NCBI GenBank assembly: GCA_945878355.1
Contig: CAMCTC010000010.1
Location: 16,560 to 80,559, forward strand
DNA: 64,000 bases
Source of the DNA: Bordetella parapertussis
GTDB taxonomy: Bacteria; Pseudomonadota; Gammaproteobacteria; Burkholderiales; Burkholderiaceae_C
Direction of reading: 5' to 3'
The notes under the pieces are model-generated. The model saw only the letters and a program-made list of their open reading frames with translations, ran no database searches and had not been told where the DNA came from. Position 1 is the stretch's first letter. Each line of letters opens with the position of its first letter. Made by a program: the position numbers and the translations under genes. This document shows, in pieces, positions 9,057 to 18,373 of the stretch.

Positions 9057-9130
9057 CTGTATTACGAAAGCTGCCCAGCATTAAGCAACGGGTTCGACGT
9101 ATATTCATGACAAATATCGATGTAATACAG
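9057..9130. promoter_or_regulatory. Nested inverted repeats in the haloacid dehalogenase/LysR divergent promoter
   Basis: Outer arms CTGTATTAC (9057-9065) and GTAATACAG (9122-9130) are perfect inverted repeats. Inside lies the palindrome ATATTCATGACAAATAT (9101-9117), which fits the T-N11-A pattern of LysR-family sites. The stretch is clearly more AT-rich than its surroundings. Likely the operator region for the LysR protein at 9180. Confidence 0.6.
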
Positions 9131-9179
9131 GCCTGACCTGCCGCTTGATGGATCACTGATCTGCCTGTAGTCTGCCTGC

Positions 9180-10094
9180 ATGGACCGCTTGAAGCAGATC
9201 GAATCGTTTGTGGCGGTGGCCGCCAAGGGCAGCTTGACCGCCGCCGCGCTGGCCGAGGGCGTGGCCCCTGCGGTGGTGGGTCGGCGCATCGACGCGCTCG
9301 AAGAGCGGCTCGGCGTCAAGCTGCTGTTGCGCACCACAAGGCGCATCACCTTGACCCACGAGGGCAGCGCTTTCTTGGAGGACTGCCAGCGCATCCTGGC
9401 CGACATCGGCAACGCCGAGGCCAGCGTGTCGGCAGGCGGGGTCAAGGCCAGCGGCTTCCTGCGGGTGACAGCACCGGCGGGTTTTGGTCGCCGCCATGTC
9501 GCCCCGCTGGTCCCGGGATTCCTGGCGAGGCATCCGGACGTCAAGCTGTCCTTGATGCTCAGCGACCGGGTGCTCGACATCGTCAACGAGGGTTTCGACT
9601 GCGCGGTGCGGGTCGGCGACATGCCCGACTCCAGCTTGGTCAGCGTCCGACTGGCTGACAACCGGCGGCTGTGCGTGGCGGCGCCGGCCTACCTCAAGCG
9701 TGCCGGCGTGCCGCAGCAGCCGGGCGACCTGGGGCGGCATGAATGCTTGACGCTGTCGTCCGACGCCAGCCAGTCCCGCGGCTGGGCCTTCAGCGTCGAC
9801 GGTCAGGTCAGCCACCTGCGCCCCAGTGGGCGCATCGATTGCAGCGACGGTCAGGTGCTGCATGCCTGGTGTCGGCAGGGCATGGGGATCGCCTGGCGCA
9901 GCATTTGGGAGGTCGAGGGCGACATCGCCAGCGGCGCGTTGGTGCCAGTGCTTGAGTCGTTCGCCGCGCCGCCCAACGGTATCTACGCGCTGGTGCCACA
10001 GCGCAAACACCTGCCGCTGCGGGTGAGGCTGTGGATTGACTTTCTCAAGCACCACTACGGCGATGCGGCTTACTGGCGCACCGCGGCGGCCTGA
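9180..10094 (+). CDS. LysR family transcriptional regulator
   Basis: 304 residues, standard LTTR length. Residues 1-60 contain the winged helix-turn-helix (LKQIESFVAVAAKGSLTAAALAEGV region followed by RRIDALEERLGVKLL). Residues about 90-295 form the effector-binding domain (GFLRVTAPAGFGRRHVAPLV onward). It is closest in style to the large DNA-binding group annotated CrgA/DsdC-like. It is divergent from the haloacid dehalogenase-glcB pair, across a spacer with T-N11-A palindromes, so autoregulation and control of that pair are likely. The inducer is unknown; a glyoxylate-, glycolate- or haloacid-like acid is a guess from context. Confidence 0.93.
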   Translation: MDRLKQIESFVAVAAKGSLTAAALAEGVAPAVVGRRIDALEERLGVKLLLRTTRRITLTHEGSAFLEDCQRILADIGNAEASVSAGGVKASGFLRVTAPAGFGRRHVAPLVPGFLARHPDVKLSLMLSDRVLDIVNEGFDCAVRVGDMPDSSLVSVRLADNRRLCVAAPAYLKRAGVPQQPGDLGRHECLTLSSDASQSRGWAFSVDGQVSHLRPSGRIDCSDGQVLHAWCRQGMGIAWRSIWEVEGDIASGALVPVLESFAAPPNGIYALVPQRKHLPLRVRLWIDFLKHHYGDAAYWRTAAA

Positions 10095-10102
10095 AAGCCT
10101 TC

Positions 10103-10124
10103 GGCGCTGAACGCGGTCAGCGCC
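10103..10124. terminator. Stem-loop between convergent LysR and psiF-like genes
   Basis: GGCGCTGA, a six-base loop, then TCAGCGCC: a perfect eight-base stem located just after the LysR stop and before the stop of the convergent psiF-like gene. There is no T tract, so intrinsic termination is uncertain. Confidence 0.45.
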
Positions 10125-10130
10125 AGAACA

Positions 10131-10562
10131 TCACTTGGCGTCGGTGACGCATTTCTTCACAAAGCTGCTCTTGGCAGCGCCCGCAAGCTTCTTGTCGGCG
10201 GCCTGCTTGTCGCAATCCTCAGCTGGCGACGGCTTGGCGGTCGCGGCAGCAGCAGGGGCTGCAGCGTCACCGCCCGAGCACTTCTTGATGAAACTGCTCT
10301 TGGCGGCGCCCGCGAGCTTTTTCTCGGCGGCCTGTTTGTCGCAATCCTCAGCTGGCGACGGCTTGGCGGTCGCGGCAGCAGCAGGGGCGGCAGCGTCGCC
10401 GCCAGAGCACTTCTTGATGAAACTGTTCTTCGCAGCGCCGGCGAGCTTTTTCTCCGTGGCTTGTTTCTCGCAGTCGGGCGCGGCGGGTGCTTCGCTCTTG
10501 GCATGGACTGCAGCGGCCATCAGGCCCACCGCGATGACAAGGATGGAGAGCTGTTTGATCAT
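10131..10562 (-). CDS. PsiF-repeat protein, secreted
   Basis: 143 residues. The ATG at 10562 is chosen because it begins a clear signal peptide (MIKQLSILVIAVGLMAAAVHAK) and has AAGGA upstream. The mature part is three PsiF repeats of pattern C-[DE]-K-Q-A-x-[ED]-K-K-L-A-G-A-A-K-x-S-F-[IV]-K-K-C, joined by Ala/Pro-rich linkers. The linker plus repeat unit is 43 residues (129 bp) and is almost identical at DNA level between the first two linkers. PsiF was found as a phosphate-starvation-induced protein in E. coli; its function is unknown. Each repeat has a pair of cysteines that could form a disulphide in the periplasm. Most family members have two repeats; this one has three. Confidence 0.88.
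   Translation of the reverse strand: MIKQLSILVIAVGLMAAAVHAKSEAPAAPDCEKQATEKKLAGAAKNSFIKKCSGGDAAAPAAAATAKPSPAEDCDKQAAEKKLAGAAKSSFIKKCSGGDAAAPAAAATAKPSPAEDCDKQAADKKLAGAAKSSFVKKCVTDAK
10207..10464. repeat. 129-bp tandem repeat inside the psiF-like gene
   Basis: Two consecutive 129-base units (10207-10335 and 10336-10464) are nearly identical, and a more diverged third partial unit follows. The period is a multiple of three, so the reading frame is kept. This points to recent in-frame tandem duplication. Confidence 0.85.
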
Positions 10563-10672
10563 GGAGGCGTCCTTGGCTGACGTTGCGACCCGGCGGGCCC
10601 GAGACGATTTGAGCAGAGCGGCGGGTGGCCGGCAATGCGCAATCACCCCCGATTCGGCGCGCCGCCGTAGGT

Positions 10673-12085
10673 TCAGAGGATTCGCCGCGGGTGCGCCAAG
10701 GCTTCGTGTGCGGCATGCAACCGACGCACCAACACGGCTATGAAAGCGCTGTCGAACAGCTGCCGGGTGGCCGGGCTGAGCCGGCCCACCGCTTCGGGCG
10801 TGAAGGCGATCGTCGTGGCCGGAGCGGCGACGATGACGTCGGCGCTGTGCAGCCGCAGGTCAGGGCTGGGCGCGAGGTAGGCCATTTCGCCTACCGAGGT
10901 GCCTGGGCCGAGCTGCGCCACGCACTGGCCGTCGCGATGGATGTCGACCCGACCGCGCGCGATGATGTGGAAGCTGCGGCCCGGGTCGCCCCGGCGGTAG
11001 ATCGCTTCGCCGTGGCCAAGCCGAAGCCACTGCGCCCGATGCACCACCTCCCACAGTTCGACATCCCCGAAGCCTTCGAAGAAGGCAAGCGATCGCAACA
11101 GGTTGAAGCGCTCCGAATCGAGAATGACCTGCGTTCGGCTGGGGGGCAGCTCGCCACTGGTCGCCAGTTGCGACCAGGCCAGCGCAAACGAATCCCAGCT
11201 GACGGGCCGGTCGCCTGGTTGCTTGGACAGCGCCTGGCGCAGCAGCGCGTCCATTCGCTGCGGCACGCCGCCGCGCTGCGACATCAATGACGGTGGCTCG
11301 GCGTGGTAGATCTGGTGCATCAGCGCAACCTGTTGGCTGGCGTCGAAGGGTGGCCTGCCGGCCACCAAGTGGTACAGCACCGCGGCCAGCGAGTACATGT
11401 CGGCGCGCGCGTCCAGCGTGCAGCCGTCGAGCTGCTCGGGCGACATATAGGCCAGCGAGCCGACCCGAAACACCTGGGTTCGCTCGCTGCGGTGGTCGAA
11501 CACACTGCCGAAGTCAGTGATCTTGATGTCGCGAACCCCATCCGGACGGACTGTGGCCAGGATGTTGGCCGGTTTGACATCACGGTGGATCAGGCCATGA
11601 CGAGCGACATAGCCCAGCGCCATCGCGCATTTGAAGCCGATCTCGACGATCTGGTCCAGCGGCAGCAGCGCATCGGGTCGGCAGTGTCGCTGCAAAGTGT
11701 CGCCTGGCACGTACTCCATCACCAGGTAGGGCTGATGCGGGTCGGCCACTGCGTCGAAGATCCGCACCACGTTCGGGTGCTGCAGCTTGCCGGCCAGGTC
11801 GGCTTCGGCGGCAAAAAAGCGCTCGCGGTGGTGCTGGTCCAGACGGTCACCCGCGTTGGCTTCGCGCACCCGTTTGATCGCGACCTGACGCTGGCCGAAT
11901 TCATCCTCGGCCAGAAAGACCTCGCTGGTGGCGCCTTCGCCCAGTCGCCTGATCACCCGGTACTTGCCGATGCGCTTCGGCAAACCGGGATCGATCGGCC
12001 AGCGCCGGTCCAGGCTGACGAGCCCCGGCGCAAAGGGCGTGGTGGCAGCGGTGGCAAAGACAGGGTCGGCGGGCATGGCGGGCAC
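10673..12085 (-). CDS. Serine/threonine protein kinase with C-terminal cyclic-nucleotide-binding-like domain
   Basis: 470 residues. The kinase domain spans about residues 40-305: glycine loop GEGATSEV (49-56), ATP-anchoring K71 in VAIKRV, catalytic loop HRDVKPAN near 165, DFG near 187, and MSPEQ in the activation segment. Residues about 330-450 form a cNMP-binding-like beta roll ([24 protein letters not shown], then [12 protein letters not shown]). The phosphate-binding cassette is degenerate: the usual R-[ST]-A after the GE motif is replaced by PSPDLRL, so nucleotide binding may be lost or altered. No transmembrane segment is seen, so it is likely cytoplasmic. It lies divergent from argS and upstream of the psiF-like gene on the same strand. 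Substrates are unknown. Confidence 0.9.
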   Translation of the reverse strand: MPAMPADPVFATAATTPFAPGLVSLDRRWPIDPGLPKRIGKYRVIRRLGEGATSEVFLAEDEFGQRQVAIKRVREANAGDRLDQHHRERFFAAEADLAGKLQHPNVVRIFDAVADPHQPYLVMEYVPGDTLQRHCRPDALLPLDQIVEIGFKCAMALGYVARHGLIHRDVKPANILATVRPDGVRDIKITDFGSVFDHRSERTQVFRVGSLAYMSPEQLDGCTLDARADMYSLAAVLYHLVAGRPPFDASQQVALMHQIYHAEPPSLMSQRGGVPQRMDALLRQALSKQPGDRPVSWDSFALAWSQLATSGELPPSRTQVILDSERFNLLRSLAFFEGFGDVELWEVVHRAQWLRLGHGEAIYRRGDPGRSFHIIARGRVDIHRDGQCVAQLGPGTSVGEMAYLAPSPDLRLHSADVIVAAPATTIAFTPEAVGRLSPATRQLFDSAFIAVLVRRLHAAHEALAHPRRIL

Positions 12086-12195
12086 AGGCGGTCAAGCCGG
12101 GTTGTCGGCAGTTCCGCCGTCAGACTGAATGCCCGCGACCAGGCCGTGCTGCGTGCCGAGCTCGCAAGCGACCCCAAACCGTAGAATCCCGCCCC

Positions 12196-13932
12196 ATGAT
12201 CCAAGCCAAAGAGGCCTTGCTCGGGGCCCTGGCTGCCGCAGTGCAGCAGATAGCACCCGATGCTGCCCAAGACCGCGCATACGTCCCGGCATTCGAGTCA
12301 CCCAAGGTGGCCGCGCATGGCGACTTCGCCATCACCGCTGCGATGCAACTCGCGCGCAGCCTCAAGCGCAACCCGCGCGAACTGGCCGCCGCGTTGATCG
12401 AGGCCTTGCAGGCTCAGCCTGCGGTGCAGCGCTGGGTCAGCGCGCTGGAGATCGCCGGCCCCGGCTTCATCAACCTGCGGCTGTCGGCCGCCGCCAAACA
12501 AGCGGTGGTTGCCGAGGTGCTGGCCGAGGGCAGCTTGTTCGGCCAGCGCCGGCCCAACGGCAAGAAGATGATGTGCGAGTTCGTCTCGGCCAATCCGACC
12601 GGCCCACTGCACGTGGGCCATGGCCGCCAGGGCGCGCTGGGCGATGCGATCTGCGGCTTGTACGAGTCCCAGGGCTGGGCGGTGACGCGCGAGTTCTATT
12701 ACAACGACGCCGGCGTTCAGATCGCGACCTTGGCGCGCTCGACCCAGGCCAGGATCCTGGGCCTGAAACCCGGCGACGACGGCTGGCCGGCCGATGCCTA
12801 CAACGGCGACTACATTGCCGATATCGCTGCCGATTTTCTGGCCGGCGCGACGGTGCATGCTGACGACCGGGCTTTCACTGCCAGCGGCGATCCGCAAGAC
12901 ATCGACTCGATCCGCCAGTTCGCGGTGGCCTATCTGCGCCACGAGCAAGACCTGGATTTGCAGGCCTTTGGCGTGAAGTTCCAGAACTACTTTCTCGAGT
13001 CGAGTCTGTACCTCGATGGCAAGGTCGAGCATGCTGTCGCGCGATTGAAGGCCGCCGGCAAGACCTACGAGAGCGAGGGCGCGCTGTGGCTGCGGTCGAC
13101 CGACTACGGCGACGACAAGGACCGGGTGATGCGCAAGTCCGACGGCAGCTACACCTACTTCGTGCCTGACGTGGCCTACCACATCGACAAGTGGCAGCGC
13201 GGCTTCGACAAGGTGGTCAACGTCCAGGGCACCGACCACCATGGCACCATCGCTCGGGTGCGCGCCGGCCTGCAGGCCGCTGCGGTGGGCATACCGCAGG
13301 GCTGGCCTGACTACCTGCTCAACAAGATGGTCACGGTGATGAAAGGCGGGGTCGAGGTCAAGATCAGCAAGCGCACCGGCGGCTATGTCACGCTGCGTGA
13401 CCTGATCGAGTGGACCAGCCGCGACGCGGTGCGTTTCTTTTTGATCAGCCGCAAGGCCGACACCGAGTTCGTGTTCGACGTCGACCTGGCCTTGAAAGCC
13501 AACGACGAGAACCCGGTGTTCTATGTCCAGTACGCCCACGCCCGGATCTGCTCGGTGCTGGCGCAGTACACGCTGCGAACGGGCAAGAATGTCGACATCG
13601 CGCTGGATCCCGGCGTTGACCTGTCGCTGCTGACGGCGCCCACCGAGACCGCGCTGATGCTCAAGCTCGCGGTCTACCCCGACATGCTCAGCGGCGCGGC
13701 GGCAGACTTCGCGCCGCACGACGTCGCGTTCTACTTGCGCGACCTGGCAGCTGCATTCCACAGCTGGTATGGCGCCGAGCGCTTCCTGATTGACGACGCT
13801 GCATTGGCTGCGGCCCGCATGGCGTTGCTGGCGGCGACCCGCCAGGTGTTGCGCAACGCGCTGGCAATGATGGGCGTGAGCGCACCCGATGCGATGAACC
13901 GGGAGGCGGTGGAAGCGGCCGCAGCGCCATGA
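12196..13932 (+). CDS. argS: Arginyl-tRNA synthetase
   Basis: 578 residues, class I aminoacyl-tRNA synthetase that charges tRNA-Arg in the cytoplasm. The HIGH-like signature is HVGHGRQG near residue 139, following [11 protein letters not shown]. The KMSKS region is represented by [11 protein letters not shown] near residue 390, as in many ArgRS. The C-terminal DALR anticodon-binding domain (from about residue 455, [10 protein letters not shown]) is complete. The ATG lies only nine bases after a TAGAAT hexamer (12182-12187), consistent with a very short leader or leaderless transcript. It overlaps the SPOR gene by four bases (ATGA), a conserved Burkholderiales arrangement. Confidence 0.98.
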   Translation: MIQAKEALLGALAAAVQQIAPDAAQDRAYVPAFESPKVAAHGDFAITAAMQLARSLKRNPRELAAALIEALQAQPAVQRWVSALEIAGPGFINLRLSAAAKQAVVAEVLAEGSLFGQRRPNGKKMMCEFVSANPTGPLHVGHGRQGALGDAICGLYESQGWAVTREFYYNDAGVQIATLARSTQARILGLKPGDDGWPADAYNGDYIADIAADFLAGATVHADDRAFTASGDPQDIDSIRQFAVAYLRHEQDLDLQAFGVKFQNYFLESSLYLDGKVEHAVARLKAAGKTYESEGALWLRSTDYGDDKDRVMRKSDGSYTYFVPDVAYHIDKWQRGFDKVVNVQGTDHHGTIARVRAGLQAAAVGIPQGWPDYLLNKMVTVMKGGVEVKISKRTGGYVTLRDLIEWTSRDAVRFFLISRKADTEFVFDVDLALKANDENPVFYVQYAHARICSVLAQYTLRTGKNVDIALDPGVDLSLLTAPTETALMLKLAVYPDMLSGAAADFAPHDVAFYLRDLAAAFHSWYGAERFLIDDAALAAARMALLAATRQVLRNALAMMGVSAPDAMNREAVEAAAAP

Positions 13933-14579
13933 AATCCCAGCGCGGCGGCTTCCTGGTGGGTCTGGTGCTGGGCCTGCTGATCGGTCTGGGCGTGGCACTG
14001 GGGGTGGCGATCTACATCACCAAGGCGCCGATACCCTTCATCAACAAGCTGCCACAGCGCAGCGCCGAGCAGGACGCGGCCGAAACCGAGCGCAACAAGC
14101 GCTGGGACCCGAACGCGCCTTTGGCGGGCAAGAATGCGGCCCGCCCGCAGGCTGCCGCAGCCAGCGAGCCTGCGGCAGCGCCCAGCGTGCCCGCAGCACC
14201 GGCCGTGCCCGCAGCGGCGGCGATGTCCGCGGCCAGCCAGCCCCGCGTCGCGCGCGATCCTGCGGCCATCCTGGCTGACCAGGTGGCGGCCCCGGCCGTC
14301 CCGGCGGCCCCAGCCCCGAAGGCCGACACCAAGCCGGCTGCCATCGCGACCTTCTTCGTGCAGGCCGGCGCCTACGCCAGGCCGGAGGACGCCGAAGCCC
14401 AGCGCGCCAAGCTCGCTTTGATGGGCTTTGGTGCCAAGATCACCGAGCGAGAACAAGCGGGTCGCAATGTCTTTCGGGTGCGCCTTGGACCGTTCGCCAG
14501 CCGCGACGAGGCCGAAGACGCGCAGGCCAAGCTCGCGAGCGCCGGTGTCGAGGCCAATCTGGTTCGGGTCGAGCGGTGA
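13929..14579 (+). CDS. SPOR-domain, FtsN-like membrane protein
   Basis: 216 residues. A single N-terminal transmembrane helix (about residues 8-30) is followed by a long Ala/Pro-rich linker and a C-terminal SPOR domain (about residues 140-214; [21 protein letters not shown] and later [17 protein letters not shown]). SPOR domains bind denuded glycan strands at division septa. This layout matches FtsN-type proteins, so a role in cell division or septal peptidoglycan is likely. The start overlaps argS by ATGA, and the end overlaps a possible GTG start of the dsbA frame, so the three genes look cotranscribed. Confidence 0.85.
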   Translation: MKSQRGGFLVGLVLGLLIGLGVALGVAIYITKAPIPFINKLPQRSAEQDAAETERNKRWDPNAPLAGKNAARPQAAAASEPAAAPSVPAAPAVPAAAAMSAASQPRVARDPAAILADQVAAPAVPAAPAPKADTKPAAIATFFVQAGAYARPEDAEAQRAKLALMGFGAKITEREQAGRNVFRVRLGPFASRDEAEDAQAKLASAGVEANLVRVER

Positions 14580-14653
14580 ACCAGCGCAAATCCGAACCGC
14601 CTGCTACCGTCAGTCCGGTTGCAACATCAACTTCCTTGAGAATGGGTCCGCAT

Positions 14654-15289
14654 ATGAACCGTCGTGATTTGGTGATCAGCGCCGCTGGCGTGACCTTGGC
14701 TGGCCTGGGCTTGCCACTGCAGGCCCAGGGCGGGCCGCCGGTCGAAGGCCGGGATTACTTGCGGGTGGCGCAGCCCGTCCCGGCGCCCGAGGGCAAGGTC
14801 GATGTGGTCGAATTCTTCGGCTACTGGTGCCCGCACTGCAACGTCTTCGAGCCTTTGCTCGACGCCTGGGCGAAGAAGCTGCCTGCGCATGTCAATTTCC
14901 GACGCATGCCAGTGGCCTTCAACGCTGCACACGAACCGATGCAGCGCTTGTACTTTGCGCTCGAATCCCTCGGGCTGCTCGAGTCCTTGCATCGCAAAGT
15001 GTTTGCAGCCCTGCATGTGCAGCATCTGCGGCTCGACAAGGATGCCGACATCGGCGACTGGGTCAAGACCAACGGCGCCGATGCCACCAAGGTGCTCGAC
15101 GCGATGAAGAGCTTCTCGGTCGCCACCAAGATCCGACAAGCCAAGCAGTTGGCCGAGGGCTACAAGATCGACGGCGTGCCGACGCTGGGCATCCACGGCC
15201 GCTACATGACCTCACCGTCGATCGCCGGCACCGCAGAACGAGCGCTGGCCGCGGCCGACGCGTTGATCGCGAAATCGCACAAAGCCTGA
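14654..15289 (+). CDS. dsbA: Thiol:disulfide interchange protein DsbA
   Basis: 211 residues from ATG at 14654, chosen because it begins an export signal of twin-arginine-like type (MNRRDLVISAAGVTLAGLG, then LQAQ). The frame can be extended in-frame to GTG 14576, which overlaps the SPOR stop. The thioredoxin-fold active site is W-C-P-H-C (about residues 56-60 of this form), and the cis-proline lies in DGVPTLGI. DsbA oxidises cysteine pairs in periplasmic proteins. The argS-SPOR-dsbA order supports the assignment. Confidence 0.93.
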   Translation: MNRRDLVISAAGVTLAGLGLPLQAQGGPPVEGRDYLRVAQPVPAPEGKVDVVEFFGYWCPHCNVFEPLLDAWAKKLPAHVNFRRMPVAFNAAHEPMQRLYFALESLGLLESLHRKVFAALHVQHLRLDKDADIGDWVKTNGADATKVLDAMKSFSVATKIRQAKQLAEGYKIDGVPTLGIHGRYMTSPSIAGTAERALAAADALIAKSHKA

Positions 15290-15427
15290 ACCCGCTGTGG
15301 GTGGCGCTCGCCGCAAAGCTTGCTGGCGCGCATCCAACAGTCGCCTCGAAGCGGTCGTTTGTCGGTTGTGCGCGCCGGCCGAGCCAGGACTTCAGTCTAA
15401 AATGATATGCAAGTTCTGTGCCGATTG

Positions 15428-16042
15428 ATGTTTACCCTGACCCGCCCCTCGCTGATCTTGCTTGCACTGCTGGCCGGCGGTGCAGTCCTGAGCCTGCCGG
15501 TCAAGGCCGAGAAAGCCGATCGCAACAAGCCTTTGATCCTGGAGTCGGATCAACCCTGCACGGTCAATCTGCTCAAGCAGACCAGTGTTTGCAGCGGCAA
15601 CGTGGTGATCAGCCAGGGCACGCTGCAGATCCGCGCCGACAAACTCGAGCTTCGTGAATCCCCCGAGGGCTACCAACTGGCGCAAGCCAGCGGCGTCGAC
15701 AGCAAACCGGCGACCTATAGGCAAAAGCGCGACGGTGTCGACGAGTTCGTCGAGGGCCAGGCCCAGAGAATCGACTACGACAGTCGGTCCGGCACGCTTC
15801 GCTTCGAAGGTCAGGCCCAGGTCCGGCGACTGCGCAGCGCAGCGCTGGCCGATCAGATCCAGGGCGCGGTGATCGTCTGGGACAGCGTGGCCGAGGTGTT
15901 CAACGTCCGCGGCGGCGCTGTCAGCCCTGACAACCCCGGCGGCCGGGTGCGGGCGGTGATCGCACCGCGTGGCGTCAACGAAGCGGCTGCGGCTGCCAGC
16001 AGCGGCCTGCGGCCCTCGCCGACCCTCGGTGATCGGCGATGA
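15428..16042 (+). CDS. lptA: LPS transport periplasmic protein LptA
   Basis: 204 residues from ATG 15428, which begins a compact signal peptide ([18 protein letters not shown] to about VKA). ATG 15407 in the same frame adds seven residues but lies three bases after a TAAAAT hexamer (15398-15403), so it would fall at or before the start of that transcript. The mature protein has the OstA/LptA beta-jellyroll pattern (ESDQ...[19 protein letters not shown]). LptA forms the periplasmic bridge that carries LPS from LptC to LptD. The next gene, lptB, overlaps by four bases. The usual upstream neighbour lptC is absent; dsbA lies there instead. Confidence 0.92.
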   Translation: MFTLTRPSLILLALLAGGAVLSLPVKAEKADRNKPLILESDQPCTVNLLKQTSVCSGNVVISQGTLQIRADKLELRESPEGYQLAQASGVDSKPATYRQKRDGVDEFVEGQAQRIDYDSRSGTLRFEGQAQVRRLRSAALADQIQGAVIVWDSVAEVFNVRGGAVSPDNPGGRVRAVIAPRGVNEAAAAASSGLRPSPTLGDRR

Positions 16043-16812
16043 GCCGGGGCACGGTTGTGGCCACGCCGGTGACGAGCCGGCTGGAGGTCAGCGGCCTGAA
16101 AAAGCATTACGGCTCGCGCCAAGTGGTCCAGGATGTGCATCTGGCCGTGGGCGCTGGCGAGGTGGTCGGCTTGCTCGGACCCAACGGTGCCGGCAAGACC
16201 ACCACCTTCTACATGGTGGTGGGTCTGGTGCGAGCCGATGCCGGCGAGATCCGCCTCGACGGTGTCTCCGTGCAGCACAAGCCCATCCACCAGCGCGCGC
16301 GCATGGGGCTGAGCTACCTGCCGCAGGAGGCCTCGATCTTTCGCAAGCTCACGGTCGAGGAAAACATCCGCGCGGTGCTCGAGTTGCAGGTCGGTGCTGA
16401 CGGACGGGCGCTGAAATCCGAGGCGATCGAGCGCCAACTCGAGCAACTGCTGCGCGACCTGTCGATCGACAAGCTGCGCGACTCGCCCGCGCTGGCCTTG
16501 TCGGGCGGCGAGCGGCGCCGGGTCGAGATTGCCCGGGCCTTGGCGACGCAGCCACGCTTCATCCTGCTCGACGAGCCTTTTGCCGGTGTCGACCCGATCG
16601 CGGTGATCGAGATCCAGCGCATCATCGGCTTCCTCAAGAGCCGTGGCATCGGTGTGCTGATCACCGACCACAACGTGCGCGAGATGCTGGGCATTTGCGA
16701 CCGCGCCTACATCATCAGCGAAGGCCGGGTGCTGGCCGAAGGCACGCCGGCCGAGATCATCGAGAACGCCGACGTGCGCCGGGTCTACCTCGGCGAGCAT
16801 TTCCGGATGTGA
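16039..16812 (+). CDS. lptB: LPS export ABC transporter ATP-binding protein LptB
   Basis: 257 residues. Walker A is GPNGAGKTT (about residues 49-57), the signature motif is [15 protein letters not shown], Walker B is [13 protein letters not shown], and the H-loop is in [11 protein letters not shown], all typical of LptB. It powers extraction of LPS from the inner membrane with LptF/LptG, which are not in this window. The N-terminus is about 15 residues longer than E. coli LptB. It starts inside lptA (ATGA) and is followed 19 bases later by rpoN, the standard order. Confidence 0.96.
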   Translation: MSRGTVVATPVTSRLEVSGLKKHYGSRQVVQDVHLAVGAGEVVGLLGPNGAGKTTTFYMVVGLVRADAGEIRLDGVSVQHKPIHQRARMGLSYLPQEASIFRKLTVEENIRAVLELQVGADGRALKSEAIERQLEQLLRDLSIDKLRDSPALALSGGERRRVEIARALATQPRFILLDEPFAGVDPIAVIEIQRIIGFLKSRGIGVLITDHNVREMLGICDRAYIISEGRVLAEGTPAEIIENADVRRVYLGEHFRM

Positions 16813-16831
16813 TCCGGGACGAGCCTCAGCG

Positions 16832-18373
16832 ATGAAACCCTCGCTCCAAGTCAGGCTGTCGCAGCACCTGGCGCTGACGCCGCAGTTGCAGCAATCGATC
16901 CGGCTGCTGCAGCTCTCGACGCTGGAATTGCACCAGGAAATCGAGCAGATGCTCGAGCAGAACCCATTCCTGGATGTCGAGGAAGACCACGCGCCGATGG
17001 AGTTCGGACTCGAGCGCGTCAGCGCGCCGGCTGACAAGAGCGCCGAGCGCGAGAAGGACAAGCTGTCCGAACGCGAGGACAGCGGTGACAGCAGCGCCGA
17101 AGAGCCTGCCGGCATGGACGCTGCCGAGTTCGGCAGCACCGAGCGCGACGACTGGGAAAACGGCACCGAACGCGACGATTTCGACGGCATCCGCGAACTG
17201 CCATCGGCCAGCAGCGGCTCGGGCAGCGGCGACGACGACTACGAGCCGATCGAGTCGGCCGAAGCCGGCCCGACGCTGCAAGACCACTTGCGCCGCCAAC
17301 TGCTGGGCATGCGCTTGTCGGCCGAGGATGCGGCCGCGGTGATGGTGCTGATCGACTCGCTCAACGAAGATGGCTACCTGGCCGACACGCTCGAAGACAT
17401 CGCCGAGCGGCTGGGCCAGACCCTGGGCATCGACGGCGAGGACGCCGCCGAGGAACGCGAGGAATTGGCCGACCGACTGCACTGCGCGCTGAAGTGGCTG
17501 CAAAGCCTGGAGCCCACCGGTGTGGGCGCCTCCGGGCTGGGTGACTGCCTGGTGCTGCAACTGCGCCAGCGACCCGACAGCCAGGCCCGCGCGGTGGCGA
17601 TCCGCATCTGCCAGGGCCATCTCGAGTTGCTGGCGCGCAAGGACATGAAAAAGCTGATGTCGGCCACCGGCGCCGACGAGGCCACGCTGCGCGCTGCCGA
17701 GGCGCTGATCAAGGCCTGCGAACCCAAGCCGGGTCGGCCCTTCACACGCGCCGAGGCCAACATCGTCGTGCCCGACGTGATGGTGGTCAAAGCAGGTCGG
17801 GGTTTCAAGACCACGCTCAACCCCGACGTGATGCCCAAGCTGCGCATCAACGACCTCTACGCCCAGGCGATCCGCGGCCAACGCGGCGGCGCCGGCTTGT
17901 CGCAGCGGCTGCAGGAAGCGCGTTGGTTCATGAAGAACATCATGCAGCGATTCGACACCATCCTGCGCGTGAGCCAGGCCATTGTCGAGCGGCAGAAGGG
18001 CTTCTTCAGCCACGGCGAGATCGCGATGAAGCCGCTGGTGCTGCGCGAGATCGCCGACGAGCTCGGGCTGCACGAGTCGACGATCTCGCGCGTGACCACC
18101 GCCAAGTACATGAGCACGCCTTTTGGCACCTTCGAGCTGAAGTACTTCTTCGGCTCGTCGCTCAGCACCGATGCCGGCGGCAACGCCAGCAGCACCGCGG
18201 TGCGCGCGCTGATCAAGCAGCTGGTGAGCTCTGAAGACCTGGCCAAGCCGCTGTCGGACAGCCAGCTCTCGGACATGCTGTCCGAGCAAGGCATCACGGT
18301 AGCGCGACGCACCGTGGCCAAGTACCGCGAGGCGCTGAAGATCGCGCCCGCCAACCTGCGCAAGGCGCTATGA
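16832..18373 (+). CDS. rpoN: RNA polymerase sigma-54 factor
   Basis: 513 residues. Region I is the Gln/Leu-rich N-terminus (LALTPQLQQSIRLLQLSTLE). An acidic region II linker (about residues 50-130) is unusually rich in Asp/Glu/Ser. The core-binding region and helix-turn-helix follow (LHESTISRVTTAKYM). The RpoN box is ARRTVAKYRE near residue 500. Sigma-54 directs transcription from -24/-12 promoters with AAA+ activators. It overlaps the next gene by four bases (ATGA); that gene is an RNA methyltransferase rather than the more common hpf. Confidence 0.97.
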   Translation: MKPSLQVRLSQHLALTPQLQQSIRLLQLSTLELHQEIEQMLEQNPFLDVEEDHAPMEFGLERVSAPADKSAEREKDKLSEREDSGDSSAEEPAGMDAAEFGSTERDDWENGTERDDFDGIRELPSASSGSGSGDDDYEPIESAEAGPTLQDHLRRQLLGMRLSAEDAAAVMVLIDSLNEDGYLADTLEDIAERLGQTLGIDGEDAAEEREELADRLHCALKWLQSLEPTGVGASGLGDCLVLQLRQRPDSQARAVAIRICQGHLELLARKDMKKLMSATGADEATLRAAEALIKACEPKPGRPFTRAEANIVVPDVMVVKAGRGFKTTLNPDVMPKLRINDLYAQAIRGQRGGAGLSQRLQEARWFMKNIMQRFDTILRVSQAIVERQKGFFSHGEIAMKPLVLREIADELGLHESTISRVTTAKYMSTPFGTFELKYFFGSSLSTDAGGNASSTAVRALIKQLVSSEDLAKPLSDSQLSDMLSEQGITVARRTVAKYREALKIAPANLRKAL

